64,000 bases of DNA, taken from Arabidopsis thaliana. Its lineage: Eukaryota > Streptophyta > Magnoliopsida > Brassicales > Brassicaceae. Positions 10,899 through 22,729 of this stretch are shown in pieces (position 1 is the first letter of the stretch; the number at the start of each line of letters is the position of its first letter). The stretch is taken from the NCBI RefSeq assembly GCF_000001735.4, contig NC_003075.7, positions 5,953,001 to 6,017,000 of the forward strand, in the 5' to 3' direction. The notes beneath the pieces were generated by a model, which was given only the letters and a program-made list of their open reading frames with translations, was not told the DNA's origin and searched no databases. Made by a program: the position numbers and the translations under genes.

Positions 10899-12687
10899 TG
10901 ATAGCAAACCATTCAATCCCTCTTGTTAAACTAAGAATTTTAATGTCATGCATTTAGAAGAAAAAAAAAACTACATACATAATCCTAATTTTGATTAAAA
11001 CATTGCCTTCTATTTTATTTTAGTATGGCCTTTGGGAACTCTGTGTCTAGTTACCGTCTTGTTGGCGACAATAGAAAGCAACCAAGCTGTATATTAAGAC
11101 TTTTTAGTTGCTTGGATTGGGACCATAATGTGCTAAGTTTGACGTGGACATATGTTTTGACTTTTTTTTTGGCTCTAATCACAAAACTAGTATCAAATAT
11201 ATTTGTTTATCATATGTTATATCTAATATTTGATTTAATCATATAATACAAATAATTATCAATCTAGCACATAGATTTTTTCTTTTAAAAGGTTGTGGTC
11301 TTAGACAATTGTTCTTTTAAGTCGTGAAGCACCTCGCCTGTTGGGAACTATGTCGTTATCTGGTTATTAATAACAGTAGCCTATAAGCTGTACATTTAAG
11401 ACTTAGTAGCCTCGACTTAAAGACAATAGAAAGCAATCAATTATATATTACTCCTTCTGTCCCATAAAGATAAATTTTTTAGAAAAAATATTTGTCCCAC
11501 AAAGATAGAAGTTTTATATTTCCAATGCAAATTTTAAAACTGTTTTCCCGTTTTACCCTTACTAATTAGATAAATATTTATTATTATTTTTAAAGTATAT
11601 TAAGAGGTTAAAATTATCTTTATACAATATTTCTTAAAGAATGTGAAATTTCTAAAAAATTCATCTTAGTGGGACGGACGGAATAGTATATTACGACTTA
11701 GTTGCTTGGGTTGGGACCACTGTGGTAAGCTCGACGCAGACATATGTTTTGACCTTTTTACATCTCTTTAATCACAAAACTAGTATCATATAGTATATTA
11801 GAGAAAGTCCCATTATGCGTGGATGAAACTAATATAATAAAATTAAAAAAAATATAATATTCTAATTAATGTATATTAAAATAGATTTAGTTATTTTCAC
11901 TTATACTAAAAATAGTTATTAAACACAAATAATTATAAAGATATATTAATTATATTTTTATTTCCAATAGTAGATCCCAAATTTCATCTCAAAATGGTAG
12001 TTTAATATATAGTAGTTTACATATTTTAATGACTATTTTTCTAAATATATCATATATCTATTAGTAAATAATTTTAGTTAAACTACAATTAATGATAAAT
12101 ATTGCATTAGTAAACAAAGTTAGAAAAAACATTGTCTTATTATATATGATATATATTTTGATCAAGATAGTTGATCTAATTTTATTACAGATAAATGATC
12201 AACTTATCAATTTCTATACATACGAATACGATTATAATAAACAGTTAAATAACTTCACCTCTCTGCAATACTCAGATTGATACCATACATATGAATTATG
12301 ACAGACAACGTTTACCCCTTCAAATTGTAAGAAATTGCATTTTTTGGAAATCAAATTACATACATAATGTATAAGCCTTTACATCTTTGATCATTCGGTC
12401 AAAGACTTCCACAATTACTATCTTATATTTAAAATGTAAAATATTTGTTTTTGTAGTTAAAACAAATTGACAAAATAATAAATTTTTTAAAAATCACTGA
12501 ATTACGTGAAGAAAATAAAATGTGTCATCGATTATGTGAAGCTGGATCTGCGGACTTTGGTTAACATTGACAGCTCTATGAGAAACGCCGAAACGGTAGT
12601 GGACCTGAAAAATAAACTAGAATTGATCAAACGGGATATATATATATATATATATATCTAAAAGGGAGACTTATAAGGAACAGTAAG
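10899..12687. other. Divergent intergenic region with diverged duplication
   Basis: This is the original promoter space between the TN and TNL genes. 11,060-11,215 and 11,415-11,800 are diverged copies of one segment, sharing GACAATAGAAAGCAA, then TTAGTTGCTTGG, TTGGGACCA, GACATATGTTTTGAC and ATCACAAAACTAGTATCA. The second copy is split by a Stowaway MITE. The remainder is very AT-rich and ends in a (TA)n run at 12,638-12,656. I see no coding sequence. Confidence 0.6.
11451..11686. mobile_element. Stowaway-type MITE (Tc1/mariner-like)
   Basis: A 236-bp segment with terminal inverted repeats starting CTCCTTCTGTCCCA at the left and, on the reverse strand, CTATTCCGTCCGTCCCA at the right. Both continue into an AATTTTTTAGA match. 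It is flanked by TA dinucleotides (11,449-11,450 and 11,687-11,688), the target duplication of this superfamily. It is non-coding. Confidence 0.75.
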
Positions 12688-12692
12688 ACAAC

Positions 12693-13078
12693 TGAAGTTT
12701 GGTGATCTATATGCTAAGTCTCAAAAAACACTCTAAGAGAATCAGAAGGTCTCAGAAGTCTGTTTTAGGCGAGCTAAGGAGGTGGCGACATCAGGTCTGG
12801 TTTAGGCGAGCTAAGGAGGTGGCGACATCAGAAGTCTGTTTTAGGCGAGCTAAGGAAGTAAGAGAGAGAAGAGAACAATTGTAGAGAGAAAGAGCTCGAG
12901 TTTGAGCTAAGTGTTTTTAGTGAATTCCGGAGACATCTCCGGCGAGACGTAGGGTTCCACATCGGAGCCTGAACTCGATAAATTCCCGTGCGTCTCTTTT
13001 ACGTTTTTTCTTTGAATCCGATCTCAAATCAAGTCAGAACCTGAAATCGATCCAATTTCTGAAGGTTCAAGGTTCACA
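12693..13078 (+). repeat. 5' LTR, internally deleted
   Basis: 386 bp, TG...CA. It contains three tandem copies of a roughly 36-bp repeat (TCTGKTTTAGGCGAGCTAAG, then GAGGTGGCGACATCAG). Relative to the 3' LTR it lacks 148 bp between GCTAAGGAA and GTAAGAGAGAG. The missing part contains the AT-rich promoter-like stretch. Confidence 0.88.
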
Positions 13079-13081
13079 AAT

Positions 13082-13093
13082 TGGTATCAGAGC
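13082..13093 (+). other. tRNA-iMet primer-binding site
   Basis: TGGTATCAGAGC directly after the 5' LTR. This is the standard plant copia primer-binding site, complementary to initiator methionine tRNA. Confidence 0.9.
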
Positions 13094-13130
13094 TAAAGGT
13101 TTAGCTCAAGAAGGTAAGATCGAATCAAAG

Positions 13131-16100
13131 ATGTCGAGTACGAAGTTAAAGATTTCTCAGTTTGATGGATCCGGTGACTTCTCACTATGGAAGACTCGGA
13201 TGTTCTCTCATCTAAGAGTGATGGGGTTAAAAGACGCTCTAGTGGAACAAGAACAGTTACCTCCTCTGAAAGATGAAGAAGAATCAGATCCTGCAAAGAA
13301 AAAACAAAGGATCGATGAAGAGAAGGCAAGAATAGATCGAGACGAGAAAGCGATGGATATGATCTTCATAAACGTCGGTGATAAGGTTCTCAGGAACATC
13401 GAGAACTCAAAGACTGCAGCTGAGGCATGGGCAACACTCGATAGATTGTATTTGGTAAAGTCTCTCCCAAATCGAGTCTACCTGCAACTTAAAGTCTATA
13501 ATTACAGAATGCAGGATTCAAAGACTCTCGAAGAAAATGTTGATGAGTTTCTAAAGATGATCTCAGACTTGAGTAACCTTCAGATTCAGGTTCCTGATGA
13601 AGTTCAAGCGATCTTGATACTTAGTGCCCTACCTGACAGTTATGACATGCTCAAGGAAACTCTGAAGTATGGGAGAGAAGGCATCAAATTGGATGAGGTC
13701 ATAAGCGCTGCGAAGTCTAAAGAACTGGAACTAAGGGATAGTTCAGGAGGATCAAGACCAGTAGGTGAAGGTCTATACGTCCGAGGTAAATCTCAAGCTG
13801 GAGGAGTGGGAAATAAGTCAACAGAGGGCAAGAAAGTCTGTTGGATATGTGGAAAGGAAGGACACTTCAAAAGACAATGTTACAAGTGGCTTGAGAAGAA
13901 TAAAGGAAATAGTGCAGGAGAAACAGCACTGGTAAAGGATGATGCTCAAGACTTGGTCGGTTTAGTTGCCTCAGAAGTAAACATTAGTGAGGATAAAAAC
14001 GATCAGGAAGAATGGATTATGGATACTGGGTGTTCATTCCACATGACACCAAGAAAGGAGTATCTGATAAACTTTGAAAAGGCTAAGTCAGGGAAGGTTA
14101 GAATGGCTAATAATTCTTACTCTGAGGTCAAAGGAATAGGCAGCGTGAGATTTGTCAAGAAAGATGGAACAAGCATTGTTCTTCAGGGAGTTAGATACAT
14201 TCCAGAAATTTCAAGGAATCTGATATCAATGGGAACCTTAGAAGCAGAAGGCTATGAATTCAAAGGTAACCATGGTATTCTGAGAGTCATGCAGGACTCA
14301 AACGAATTCATAAGAGGAAGAAGGAGAGCTTCTTTGTATATACTGGAAGCACAAGCTGAAATGGCTAATTCAGAATCTTTGGTTACAACTACAGGAGAAA
14401 CAGATCAGACACAGTTATGGCACAGTAGAATGGGTCACATAGGGCAACAGGCCATGGATATTCTAAGTAAGAAAGGGTGTTTTGGAAATGACAAGATCTC
14501 AGAAATAAAATTTTGCGAAGACTGTGTAATAGGAAAAACACACAAAGTCAGCTTCGGAACAGCTCAACACACAACTAAAGAGAAACTTGATTACGTTCAC
14601 TCAGATTTATGGGGGTCACCCAATGTACCCTACAGCCTTGGAAGATGCCAATACTTCATCTCCTTTACAGACGATTGGTCAAGAAAGGTTTGGATCTATT
14701 TTCTCAAGACTAAAGATGAAGCATTTCAGTCGTTTACAGAATGGAAAACGATGGTAGAGACCCAAAGTGAAAGGAAACTGAAACACTTGAGAACTGATAA
14801 TGGTCTTGAATTTTGCAACCATAAATTTGATGGAATCTGCAAGAAAGAAGGAATAGTGAGGCACAGGACCTGTACTTACACTCCACAACAGAATGGAGTT
14901 GCGGAAAGACTAAACAGGACCATTATGAACAAAGTTAGAAGTATGTTGAGTGAAAGTGGTCTTGACAAGAAGTTCTGGGCTGAAGCAGCAGCAACCTCAG
15001 TATATCTCATCAACAGATCCCCATCATCTGCTTTGGAAAACAAAATACCTGAAGAGCTGTGGACATCTGCAGTTCCAAGCTTATCTGGACTAAAAAGATT
15101 TGGATGCATTGTGTATGTGCACTCTCAAGAAGGAAAATTAGATCCAAGGGCTAAGAAAGGTGTGTTTTTGGGATATCCACAGGGAGTAAAGGGATTCAGA
15201 GTCTGGATGATTGATGAGGAGAAGTGCTCTATAAGCAGAAACGTCGTGTTCAGGGAAGATGTAATGTACAAAGACATCTTGAACAAGTTAACCTCAGGTA
15301 TGAGTCTTGAACTACCGTTTGTTACTAACAAGGTTCCCAGTTTTGAATGTACAGGTCTTAACAAGGATGGTGAACGTTTAGTTCAAGGTGGAGCTATTGA
15401 AAAAGAGTCAGATGAAACTCTAGAACTATCCAATACAGACCAGGAAGATACAGGAACAGAAAGGATTCAGAGAACCCATCAGATAGCCAGAGACAAACCA
15501 AAGAGACAGATTGTTATACCCTCAAGGTTAAAGGATTATGAAATGAATGAGGAAATACTTGATGAGATAGCAGGATATGCGTATCTTATCACAGAAGATG
15601 GAGGAAATCCAGAACCCACTGATTTCCAAGAAGTCCTGCAAGACCCTGACAATAAGAAATGGCTTGAAGCAGCAGATGAGGAGATAGAATCCCTCATTAA
15701 AAACAAGACTTGGACTCTAGTGGACAGAGACAATTCTCAGAAGCCTATCGGGTGCAAATGGATATTCAAAAGAAAAGCTGGAATTGCTGGAGTAGAACAA
15801 CCAAGGTTTAAGGCAAGACTTGTAGCTAAAGGTTATGCGCAGAAAGAAGGAATTGACTTCCAAGAGATTTTTTCACCAGTAGTGAAACATGTGTCCATTC
15901 GACTCTTGTTGTCAATGGTAGTTCATCTAAACATGGAACTGCAGCAAATGGATGTAAAGACGGCTTTCTTACATGGCTACTTAGACGAAACCATTTACAT
16001 GGACCAGCCCGAAGGTTACATTCATGAAAAATATCCAGATAAAGTTTGTCTGCTAAAAAGGTCATTGTATGGGTTGAAGCAGTCTCCCAGACAATGGAAC

Positions 16101-17177
16101 AACAGATTCAATGAGTTTATGCAGAGAATTGGATACGAGAGAAGTAAGTATGACAGTTGTGTGTACTACAAGATCTTACTAAGTGGAGATTACATCTATC
16201 TGTTACTCTACGTGGATGATATACTCATAGCATCCAAGGACAAGGAGCAGGTATGTGAGCTAAAGACTTTACTGAATTCTGAGTTTGAAATGAAGGATTT
16301 AGGTGATGCTAAGAAAATCCTAGGAATGGAAATCACAAGAGACAGACAAGCTGGTACTTTGACTATCTCACAAGAAGGCTATCTACTAAAGGTACTCAAG
16401 GACTTTGGAATGGACCAAGCCAAGTCTGTCAACACACCCATGGGAATTCATTTCAAACTAAAGCCAGCAAATGATGAAGAAGTGCAGAAGCAGTCTGAAG
16501 TGATGAGGGCTATTCCATATCAAAGCGTAGTAGGAAGTCTGATGTACTCGATGATTAGTACAAGACCAGACCTAGCCCATTCAGTAGGTCTAGTTTGCAA
16601 GTTTATGAGTAAGCCTCTGAAGGAACACTGGCAAGCTGTAAAATAGATACTCAGGTACATTAGTGGTACATTAGACCGAAAGTTGTGTTACAAGAATGAA
16701 GGAGAATGCATTCTAGAAGGGTACTGCGATTCTGATTATGCTGCAGACAAAGGAAGCAGAAGATCTACTTCAGGAGTAGTGTTTACTTTTGGAGGAAATA
16801 CAATAAGCTGGAAGTCTAACCTGCAGAAAGTTGTAGCTCTGTCGAGTACAGAAGCTGAATATATGGCTTTAACAGATGCAGCAAAGGAGGCAATTTGGCT
16901 AAAAGGGCTAGTGAACGAGTTAGGTTTCACACAAAAGACAGTGAACATTCACTGTGATTCACAAAGTGCAATAGCACTGGCTAAGAATGCGGTATATCAT
17001 GAAAGAACTAAACATATAGATGTTAAGTATCACTTCATCAGAGATTTGGTGAATAATGGAGAAGTGCAGGTTCTGAAGATTGATACAGAAGACAACCCTG
17101 CAGACATATTCACTAAGGTTTTACCAGTGAGCAAGTTTCAAGACGCCCTTGAATTGCTCAGAGTGTCTCAAAATTAA
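13131..17177 (+). pseudogene. copia gag-pol polyprotein with one nonsense codon
   Basis: One frame of 1,348 codons is interrupted only by TAG at 16,644-16,646, where the family has Trp (AVK-stop-ILRYISGT). Domains by residue from the ATG: gag (1-230, with SQFDGSGDFSLWKTRM), CCHC knuckle (about 237, CWICGKEGHFKRQC), protease (about 298, WIMDTGCSFH), integrase HHCC (about 430, WHSRMGH, then CEDCVIGK) with catalytic D (about 492), D (about 554) and E (about 591, NGVAERLNR), reverse transcriptase (YVDDILIAS at about 1,027), and RNase H after the stop (CDSDYAADKGSRR, LSSTEAEYMAL). It encodes the enzymes for retrotransposition. Suppression of the stop, or trans-complementation, would be needed for RNase H. 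Confidence 0.92.
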
Positions 17178-17333
17178 GGTGGAGCACTGCTCCAAGAAAC
17201 CAGCTGAGTGGGTTTACTCAGGGAGAAGAAGCTGAGTGGGTTTACTCAGGGATTTGAAGCTGAACGAGTTTGTTCAGGAACCGGAGAGGAATTCAAACTA
17301 AAGCAAAGTGGCATAAAGATCAAGGTGGAGATT

Positions 17334-17867
17334 TGAAGTTTGGTGATCTATATGTTAAGTCTCAAAAAACACTCTAAGAGAATCAGAAGGTCTCAGAAGT
17401 CTGTTTTAGGCGAGCTAAGGAGGTGGCGACATCAGGTCTGGTTTAGGCGAGCTAAGGAGGTGGCGACATCAGAAGTCTGTTTTAGGCGAGCTAAGGAAAT
17501 TACGACACGTGGAGCAATCTCCTTAGCTCGCCCATCTCTAACGGAATTATCTCTTCCGAGAGCTCGTCTTCTTCTGTTTCTTTAAGTACTCATCTGTTAT
17601 CTTAGTTCTGATTATTCGATTTAAAAGTGTATTGAATCGAGAGAGAGTAAGAGAGAGAAGAGAACAATTGTAGAGAGAAAGAGCTCGAGTTTGAGCTAAG
17701 TGTTTTTAGTGAATTCCGGAGACATCTCCGGCGAGACGTAGGGTTCCACATCGGAGCCTGAACTCGATAAATTCCCGTGCGTCTCTTTTACGTTTTTTCT
17801 TTGAATCCGATCTCAAATCAAGTCAGAACCTGAAATCGATCCAATTTCTGAAGGTTCAAGGTTCACA
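17334..17867 (+). repeat. 3' LTR, full length, next to the TNL start
   Basis: 534 bp, TG...CA. It has the same three 36-bp repeats as the 5' LTR plus 148 bp that the 5' LTR lacks. The extra part includes GAGCAATCTCCTTAGCTCGC, an inverted match to the repeat core GGCGAGCTAAGGA, and an AT-rich stretch near 17,580-17,640 that may hold the promoter. Its end is 64 bp upstream of the TNL ATG at 17,932 and in the same direction, so an LTR transcript would enter the resistance gene. Confidence 0.9.
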
Positions 17868-17931
17868 ACAACAACCATGAATATATCGTAACAGAGAGCT
17901 CTGACATTTTTTATCTTCAGCACCTTCGTCA

Positions 17932-20900
17932 ATGGCTTCCTCATCCACATCCTCTCCAACTCGAGTCAAGGAGTACGATGTCTTCCTCAGCTTTCGAGGG
18001 GCGGACACCCGCAATAACATAGTCAGCTATTTGCACAAAGCACTTGTTGATGTCGGAATCCGTACCTTCAAAGACGACAAGGAGCTTGAAGAAGGCGACA
18101 TCATTTCTGAAAAACTTGTCAACGCTATACAAACTTCGTGGTTTGCTGTGGTTGTTCTCTCAGAAAAATATGTTACTTCAAGTTGGTGTTTGGAGGAACT
18201 CCGACATATAATGGAGCTTTCCATTCAGGATGACATTATAGTCGTTCCCATCTTTTATAAAGTAGAACCTTCAGACGTGAGATACCAGAAAAATAGCTTC
18301 GAGGTTAAGCTTCAGCACTACAGAGATCCAGAGAAGATTCTCAAATGGAAGGGAGCTCTCACTCAAGTTGGCAATATGTCAGGCAAGCATTTCCAGACAT
18401 GGTACTTTACATCCACTCCTAAGATTAAATCTTGTTTACCAAAAAGATTTTCATTCTGAAACTTGCTTTCTTGGGTTTTTTCTTTTGCCTGGAAGATAGC
18501 CTAATAGGCTAATATTTTACCCCTCATTTCACTGAGAGACTTTGGTACACCGTACACTTACACATGTAATTCATTGTCTGTACGTTTTTGTTTTTGTTTG
18601 TTTGACATCATTCTTTATAGATGGAAAGAACGAGTTAACGAAGAAGAACCTTTCCTTAAATTAAAATCTGAGCCATCTACAACCTTTCCTATTCTCCCAT
18701 GTTTGTCTTATAGCAATAGAAGGATATTAAGAAGTAAATGAGTTAGCCAAGAAGAACCACCTTGATGTGTAAATTAACTATATACCTTTCTTTCATCTTT
18801 TAGTTTTTAACGCAAATGCTCTTGTTCCATGTCAGTTCCGATGAGGCAACGAACATCGCAGAGATAGTTTCAAAAATTTCAAACCGACTGAGAAAGATGA
18901 AGCCTACAGATCTAATCAATTTAGTTGGAATGGATGCTCATATGGAGAAGATGCAACTCCTTTTGGATAAGGAGCCTAAAAGTGAGGTTAGAATGATAGG
19001 GATATTGGGTATGGGAGGCATAGGCAAGACCGCCATTGCCAACTATCTCTATAACCAATTCTCACATGAATATTGGGCACACTGTTTCATAGAAGACGCT
19101 TGGAACACCAATGACCCAACTCACCTACAAAGGAAATTGCTTTCCCATATCTGCAATGATGAAAATGCCAAGTTGTTTACCAGGGAAGCTGGAGCCATGA
19201 AGATTAAGGGTATACTTAAGCACAAGAAATTTTTTCTTGTGATAGATGGTGTGAATAAAGCAGAGCAAGTACATGCACTGGCAAAAGAGAGAAGCTGGTT
19301 TGGTCCAGGGAGCTTGATCATCATAACTACTCGAGATAGAGGTCTCCTCAATTCATGTGGAGTAAATAATGTATATGAGGTTAAGTGCTTGGATAGTAAG
19401 GATGCCCTCCAGGTTTTTGAAAAGTTTGCTTTTGGAGGAAGAAATCCTCCATTTCATGGTTCAGAGAGACTCTTTACCAGAGCTTCTCAGCTTGCTCACG
19501 GCCTACCTTATGCCCTTGTAGCTTTTGCTTCGCATCTCAGTGAACAGACCACCATAGAGGGATGGGAAGATGAATTATTTCGTCTAGAAGATTATCCTCA
19601 GAAGAATGTTGAAGAAATTTTGAGAGCTAGCTATGATGATTTAGATTATTACGAGCAGTCTGTTTTCCTTCAAGTGGCATGTCTCTTCAACGGAAGCTTT
19701 CTCTGGCTTATCAGAGCTTTTCTTGGGAAACTTGGTTCAAGGATAAATAGCTTACGGGCAAAGTCTCTCCTGGACATATCAAATGATGGACGTTTAATCA
19801 TGCATTTCTTGGTTGAACAAATAGGAAAAGAAATTGTGCGCCAACAATCCAACTGTATACCTTCCGAGCAAAAGTTCTTGTGGAAGCCGGAAGAGATCTA
19901 TGATGTACTCGCAAGGAACATAGTAAGTTCTTACAAATAAATTCTTCAATTTGTTTTTGTTTCTAATCCTTTAAAGTGAGTATACATGCTTTTGTTCAAC
20001 AGGGTACATCCAAAATACATGGGGTGTCACTAGAAATGTGTGATCTGTCTGACACTTTACGTATAGGGAGCAGTGCAGGCCAATGCGTGATCTCACATTT
20101 CTCAAGTTTTTAAAGCATGTGGTTGATATAACGTCCAAGCTGCAGCTCATTTCGGATGTTTCTAGTATCACTCATGGACTTAAGTTACTCCATTGGGACG
20201 CCTACCCTCTGGAAACCTTGCCTTTTAGTTTCCAATCAAGCACCCTAGTCGAAATCAATCTGCGATACAGCAACCTAAAACACTTTTGGGATGAAACCAA
20301 GGTCTATAGATCCAAGGTACGCTACTTTTCAAAATTCATATTTAATTCCCTTTTCATATACATTGAATCTATTTGCATTGACTAAAATGTGTTCCATACT
20401 TTTCTGTTGTCTTGTTTTAAGCAGCTTCCGAACCTACGAAGACTAGATGTGACAGGCTCTACGAGTCTAGTAGAACTTCCAGATCTTTCAGATTCCATGA
20501 ATCTTGAGGAGTTGATAATGGAAGGCTGCAGGAGCCTTAGGCAAACCCCATGGTCCTTAAACAGATTACCTTTGAGGAAACTCAATATGGTCAAGTGTGA
20601 TAGCCTTATGGGTCTCTTGCTGGTTACTGACGACCATAATCAACCCAAGGCCAGCCGACCCAGCCCCTATCGACATATTAATTTGTTGCTTCTTGATACA
20701 GTAACAGCGCTTAGTTCTCTTACAGAATTATCCATCCAAGGCGAAATATCTGTTAAGTTATTGCACACTCTCATAGGAAGTGCAGAGCACTTGTCTTTTA
20801 CTTGCGAGCAACAGATCCCTGATCAATTGAAAATTACGATGGCACAGAAAACAGGTTCAATTCAACCCTTGCACCTTATCAAAACACTCGTCATTGAGAG

Positions 20901-21684
20901 GTTCAACTACGGGGCGAGAGAAGCTCCTTTCAGTTGTCAGAGCTTTTCAAGCTTTCCTTGTTTGACTGAGCTAAAGCTCATCAACTTAAGCATCCGAGAA
21001 ATCCCACAAGACATTGATTGTTTGTTGTCCTTAAGGAAAATGGACCTCACCGGTAATGATTTCGTTCATCTACCCAAAACCATGGCACAACTGACCAAGC
21101 TGGAATGTCTTACTCTTCGAAACTGCCGTCAGCTCAAAGCATTGCCACTACTTACTCCCACCCTCACTCTTCCTGGTCTAGACAACCAACCGAGGGGTTT
21201 GATAGAGCTTTGCATTGACAACTGCAAGAATCTTCAGTCACTGCAAGATCAGCTATTATGCTATAACACCAGTTTAGCATATTTAGACCTTAGCAACCAT
21301 GATTTCGAGAGAATACCAACAAGCATTAGACACCTGTCCTCACTGAACACTCTCTGCCTCAAGAACTGCAAGAAACTCAAATATGTGGAAGAGCTTCCCC
21401 TGAGTCTCAACCATCTCTATGCACACGGCTGTGATTATCTGGAGAACGTCACCCTTTCCCCAAACCATACGATCAAACACCTCGATCTTAGAGATTGCCC
21501 CCGCCTGAAACAAAGCGAGCAGATAAAGACTCTGGTTTCAAACGAGAGACATGGTGAAGCGGTAAGTTTTCTCTTGTCGACCCGCTATTTCGTGATGCCT
21601 CTACTATACTGATATATGATTTATCCCCCCCTTTCTTTTTTCTCATAGATGTCAATACGAATTTCTACTTTATCGAGAATGTAG
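17932..21684 (+). CDS. TIR-NBS-LRR (TNL) resistance-type gene, possibly frameshifted
   Basis: Exons: 17,932-18,401; 18,836-19,922; 20,003-20,316; 20,425-21,561; a short last exon from about 21,649. The TIR (YDVFLSFRGADTR, SSWCLEELRHI) carries the Glu used by NAD-cleaving TIRs. NB-ARC motifs are P-loop GILGMGGIGKTAIANYLY, kinase-2 FFLVIDGVN (second Asp is Gly), RNBS-B GSLIIITTRD, GLPYALVAFASHL, RNBS-D FLQVACLFNG and an MHD variant MHF. The LRR exons begin with the TNL linker LKLLHWDAYPLETLPF, then LPNLRRLDVTGSTSLVELP and further repeats. In exon 3 the phase inherited from exon 2 reads GTSKIHGVSLEMCD but must shift by one base near 20,075 to reach MRDLTFLKFL. TNLs are intracellular immune receptors. 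I believe this is At4g09430. Confidence 0.8.
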
Positions 21685-22729
21685 CGGCCAATGTACGAGG
21701 ATCGGCCAACTTTCGCATTGGATAACCCTAACTGGATTTTCCCCAGTTCCTGAAATCATTCGTCAAAGGGCCCTGATTGAAGCTAGATTGAGGTAGTGGA
21801 AAAAAGGTTTAGAATTTGATGCAAGTACCTTCCCTTCCTTGATCCTTCTTTGCCACGCGAGTTTCAATTTCTTTCTTCTTCTTTTTTTTTTATAGGTTTC
21901 ATCACGAATCGCTTGCTTTCCCCTTTTAACTATCAAGCCACAAGGAGCCTCCTAGTAATCGGATGCTTCTATGTGTGACTGCTCGTCTCCTGATATTTCT
22001 GCTGTAGTTAGTGTCCTTCCGTTCGTTCTTCTCATCTTCTGTGTATTTTTCTTTTTCGAGTCAACTCGATAATTTGATCCGAGTTCATCAAACCAAGAAG
22101 GTAACTTCGACTCGGTGATTTCCTTTGTTCGGTTCAGTTACTTTGGTTCATGTTATCATCAGTTTGGCTTACGTTCCGGTTCGAGTGGGTTTTCCAATTA
22201 TAGCCAAAATCCTAAAACCAGCGGCAGAGAAATTCCAAAGACCGCTTTACCAAAGCTTGGTCTGCAACTCAAATTGCCACAAACACATACTGAGATTGTT
22301 ATTTTATGTGGAGCTCGCTTGACCACAAACAAAATCAACATGGAGCATCATTTTTCTTGCCATTTTATTTTATAAAATACTAAAAAATTCTCTGCTTTGG
22401 TAAATCACTAGACAATCCTCTGTTTTAACACAACAAGTTGTACCAGATTGTGTCCCTGTCTGTGTGTTGCGTATCTATGACACGTGTACTTCATTTGCGG
22501 AAAATTTGAGACAAGCCTAAAAGAGTTATGTTCACACTGAGATTGTTATTCACAATTTGGAAGCAGAATTTAAAAATTTAACATCTTCCAGAAAAGTAAT
22601 TTTTCTTGAGTGATTCATTCACTCATCCTCACCTTTTTGTGTTGGTTAAATCATTCACTCATCACTTAATAGACAAGATAAATTGAAGGATTTGGTCTTT
22701 CTCAGTTGCTCTTTTCCAGCTGCTTTCTT
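21685..22729. other. Intergenic, no gene seen
   Basis: This is the 3' flank of the TNL gene. An open stretch near 21,658-21,717 (FYFIENVAANVRGS in another phase) may be an alternative or former last exon. At 22,385-22,480 the words TCTGCTT and CAACAAGTTGTACCAGATTG recall the 3' flank of the TIR-NBS gene near 9,090-9,130, consistent with common ancestry of the two genes' 3' ends. Nothing else is recognisable. Confidence 0.4.

Larger units (their letters stand above)
12693..17867 (+). mobile_element. Ty1/copia LTR retrotransposon, nearly intact
   Basis: A complete copia-type element: 5' LTR 12,693-13,078, primer-binding site at 13,082, gag-pol from 13,131, polypurine tract at about 17,322-17,333, and 3' LTR 17,334-17,867. 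It is flanked by the 5-bp target duplication ACAAC (12,688-12,692 and 17,868-17,872). LTRs begin TG and end CA. Where both LTRs are present they differ by about one base (C/T near the start), so the insertion is young. The element lies between a TIR-NBS and a TIR-NBS-LRR gene, in the same orientation as the latter. It cannot move autonomously without readthrough because of one nonsense codon and a shortened 5' LTR. Confidence 0.92.

Noticed and set aside
11025-11246. A 73-codon open frame upstream of the TIR-NBS gene
   Set aside because: No family resemblance, and its duplicate at 11.4-11.8 kb does not preserve the frame.
12638-12656. (TA)n run, also (CT)n at 55,311 and (TA)n at 55,498
   Set aside because: Ordinary microsatellites with no evident structure beyond slippage.
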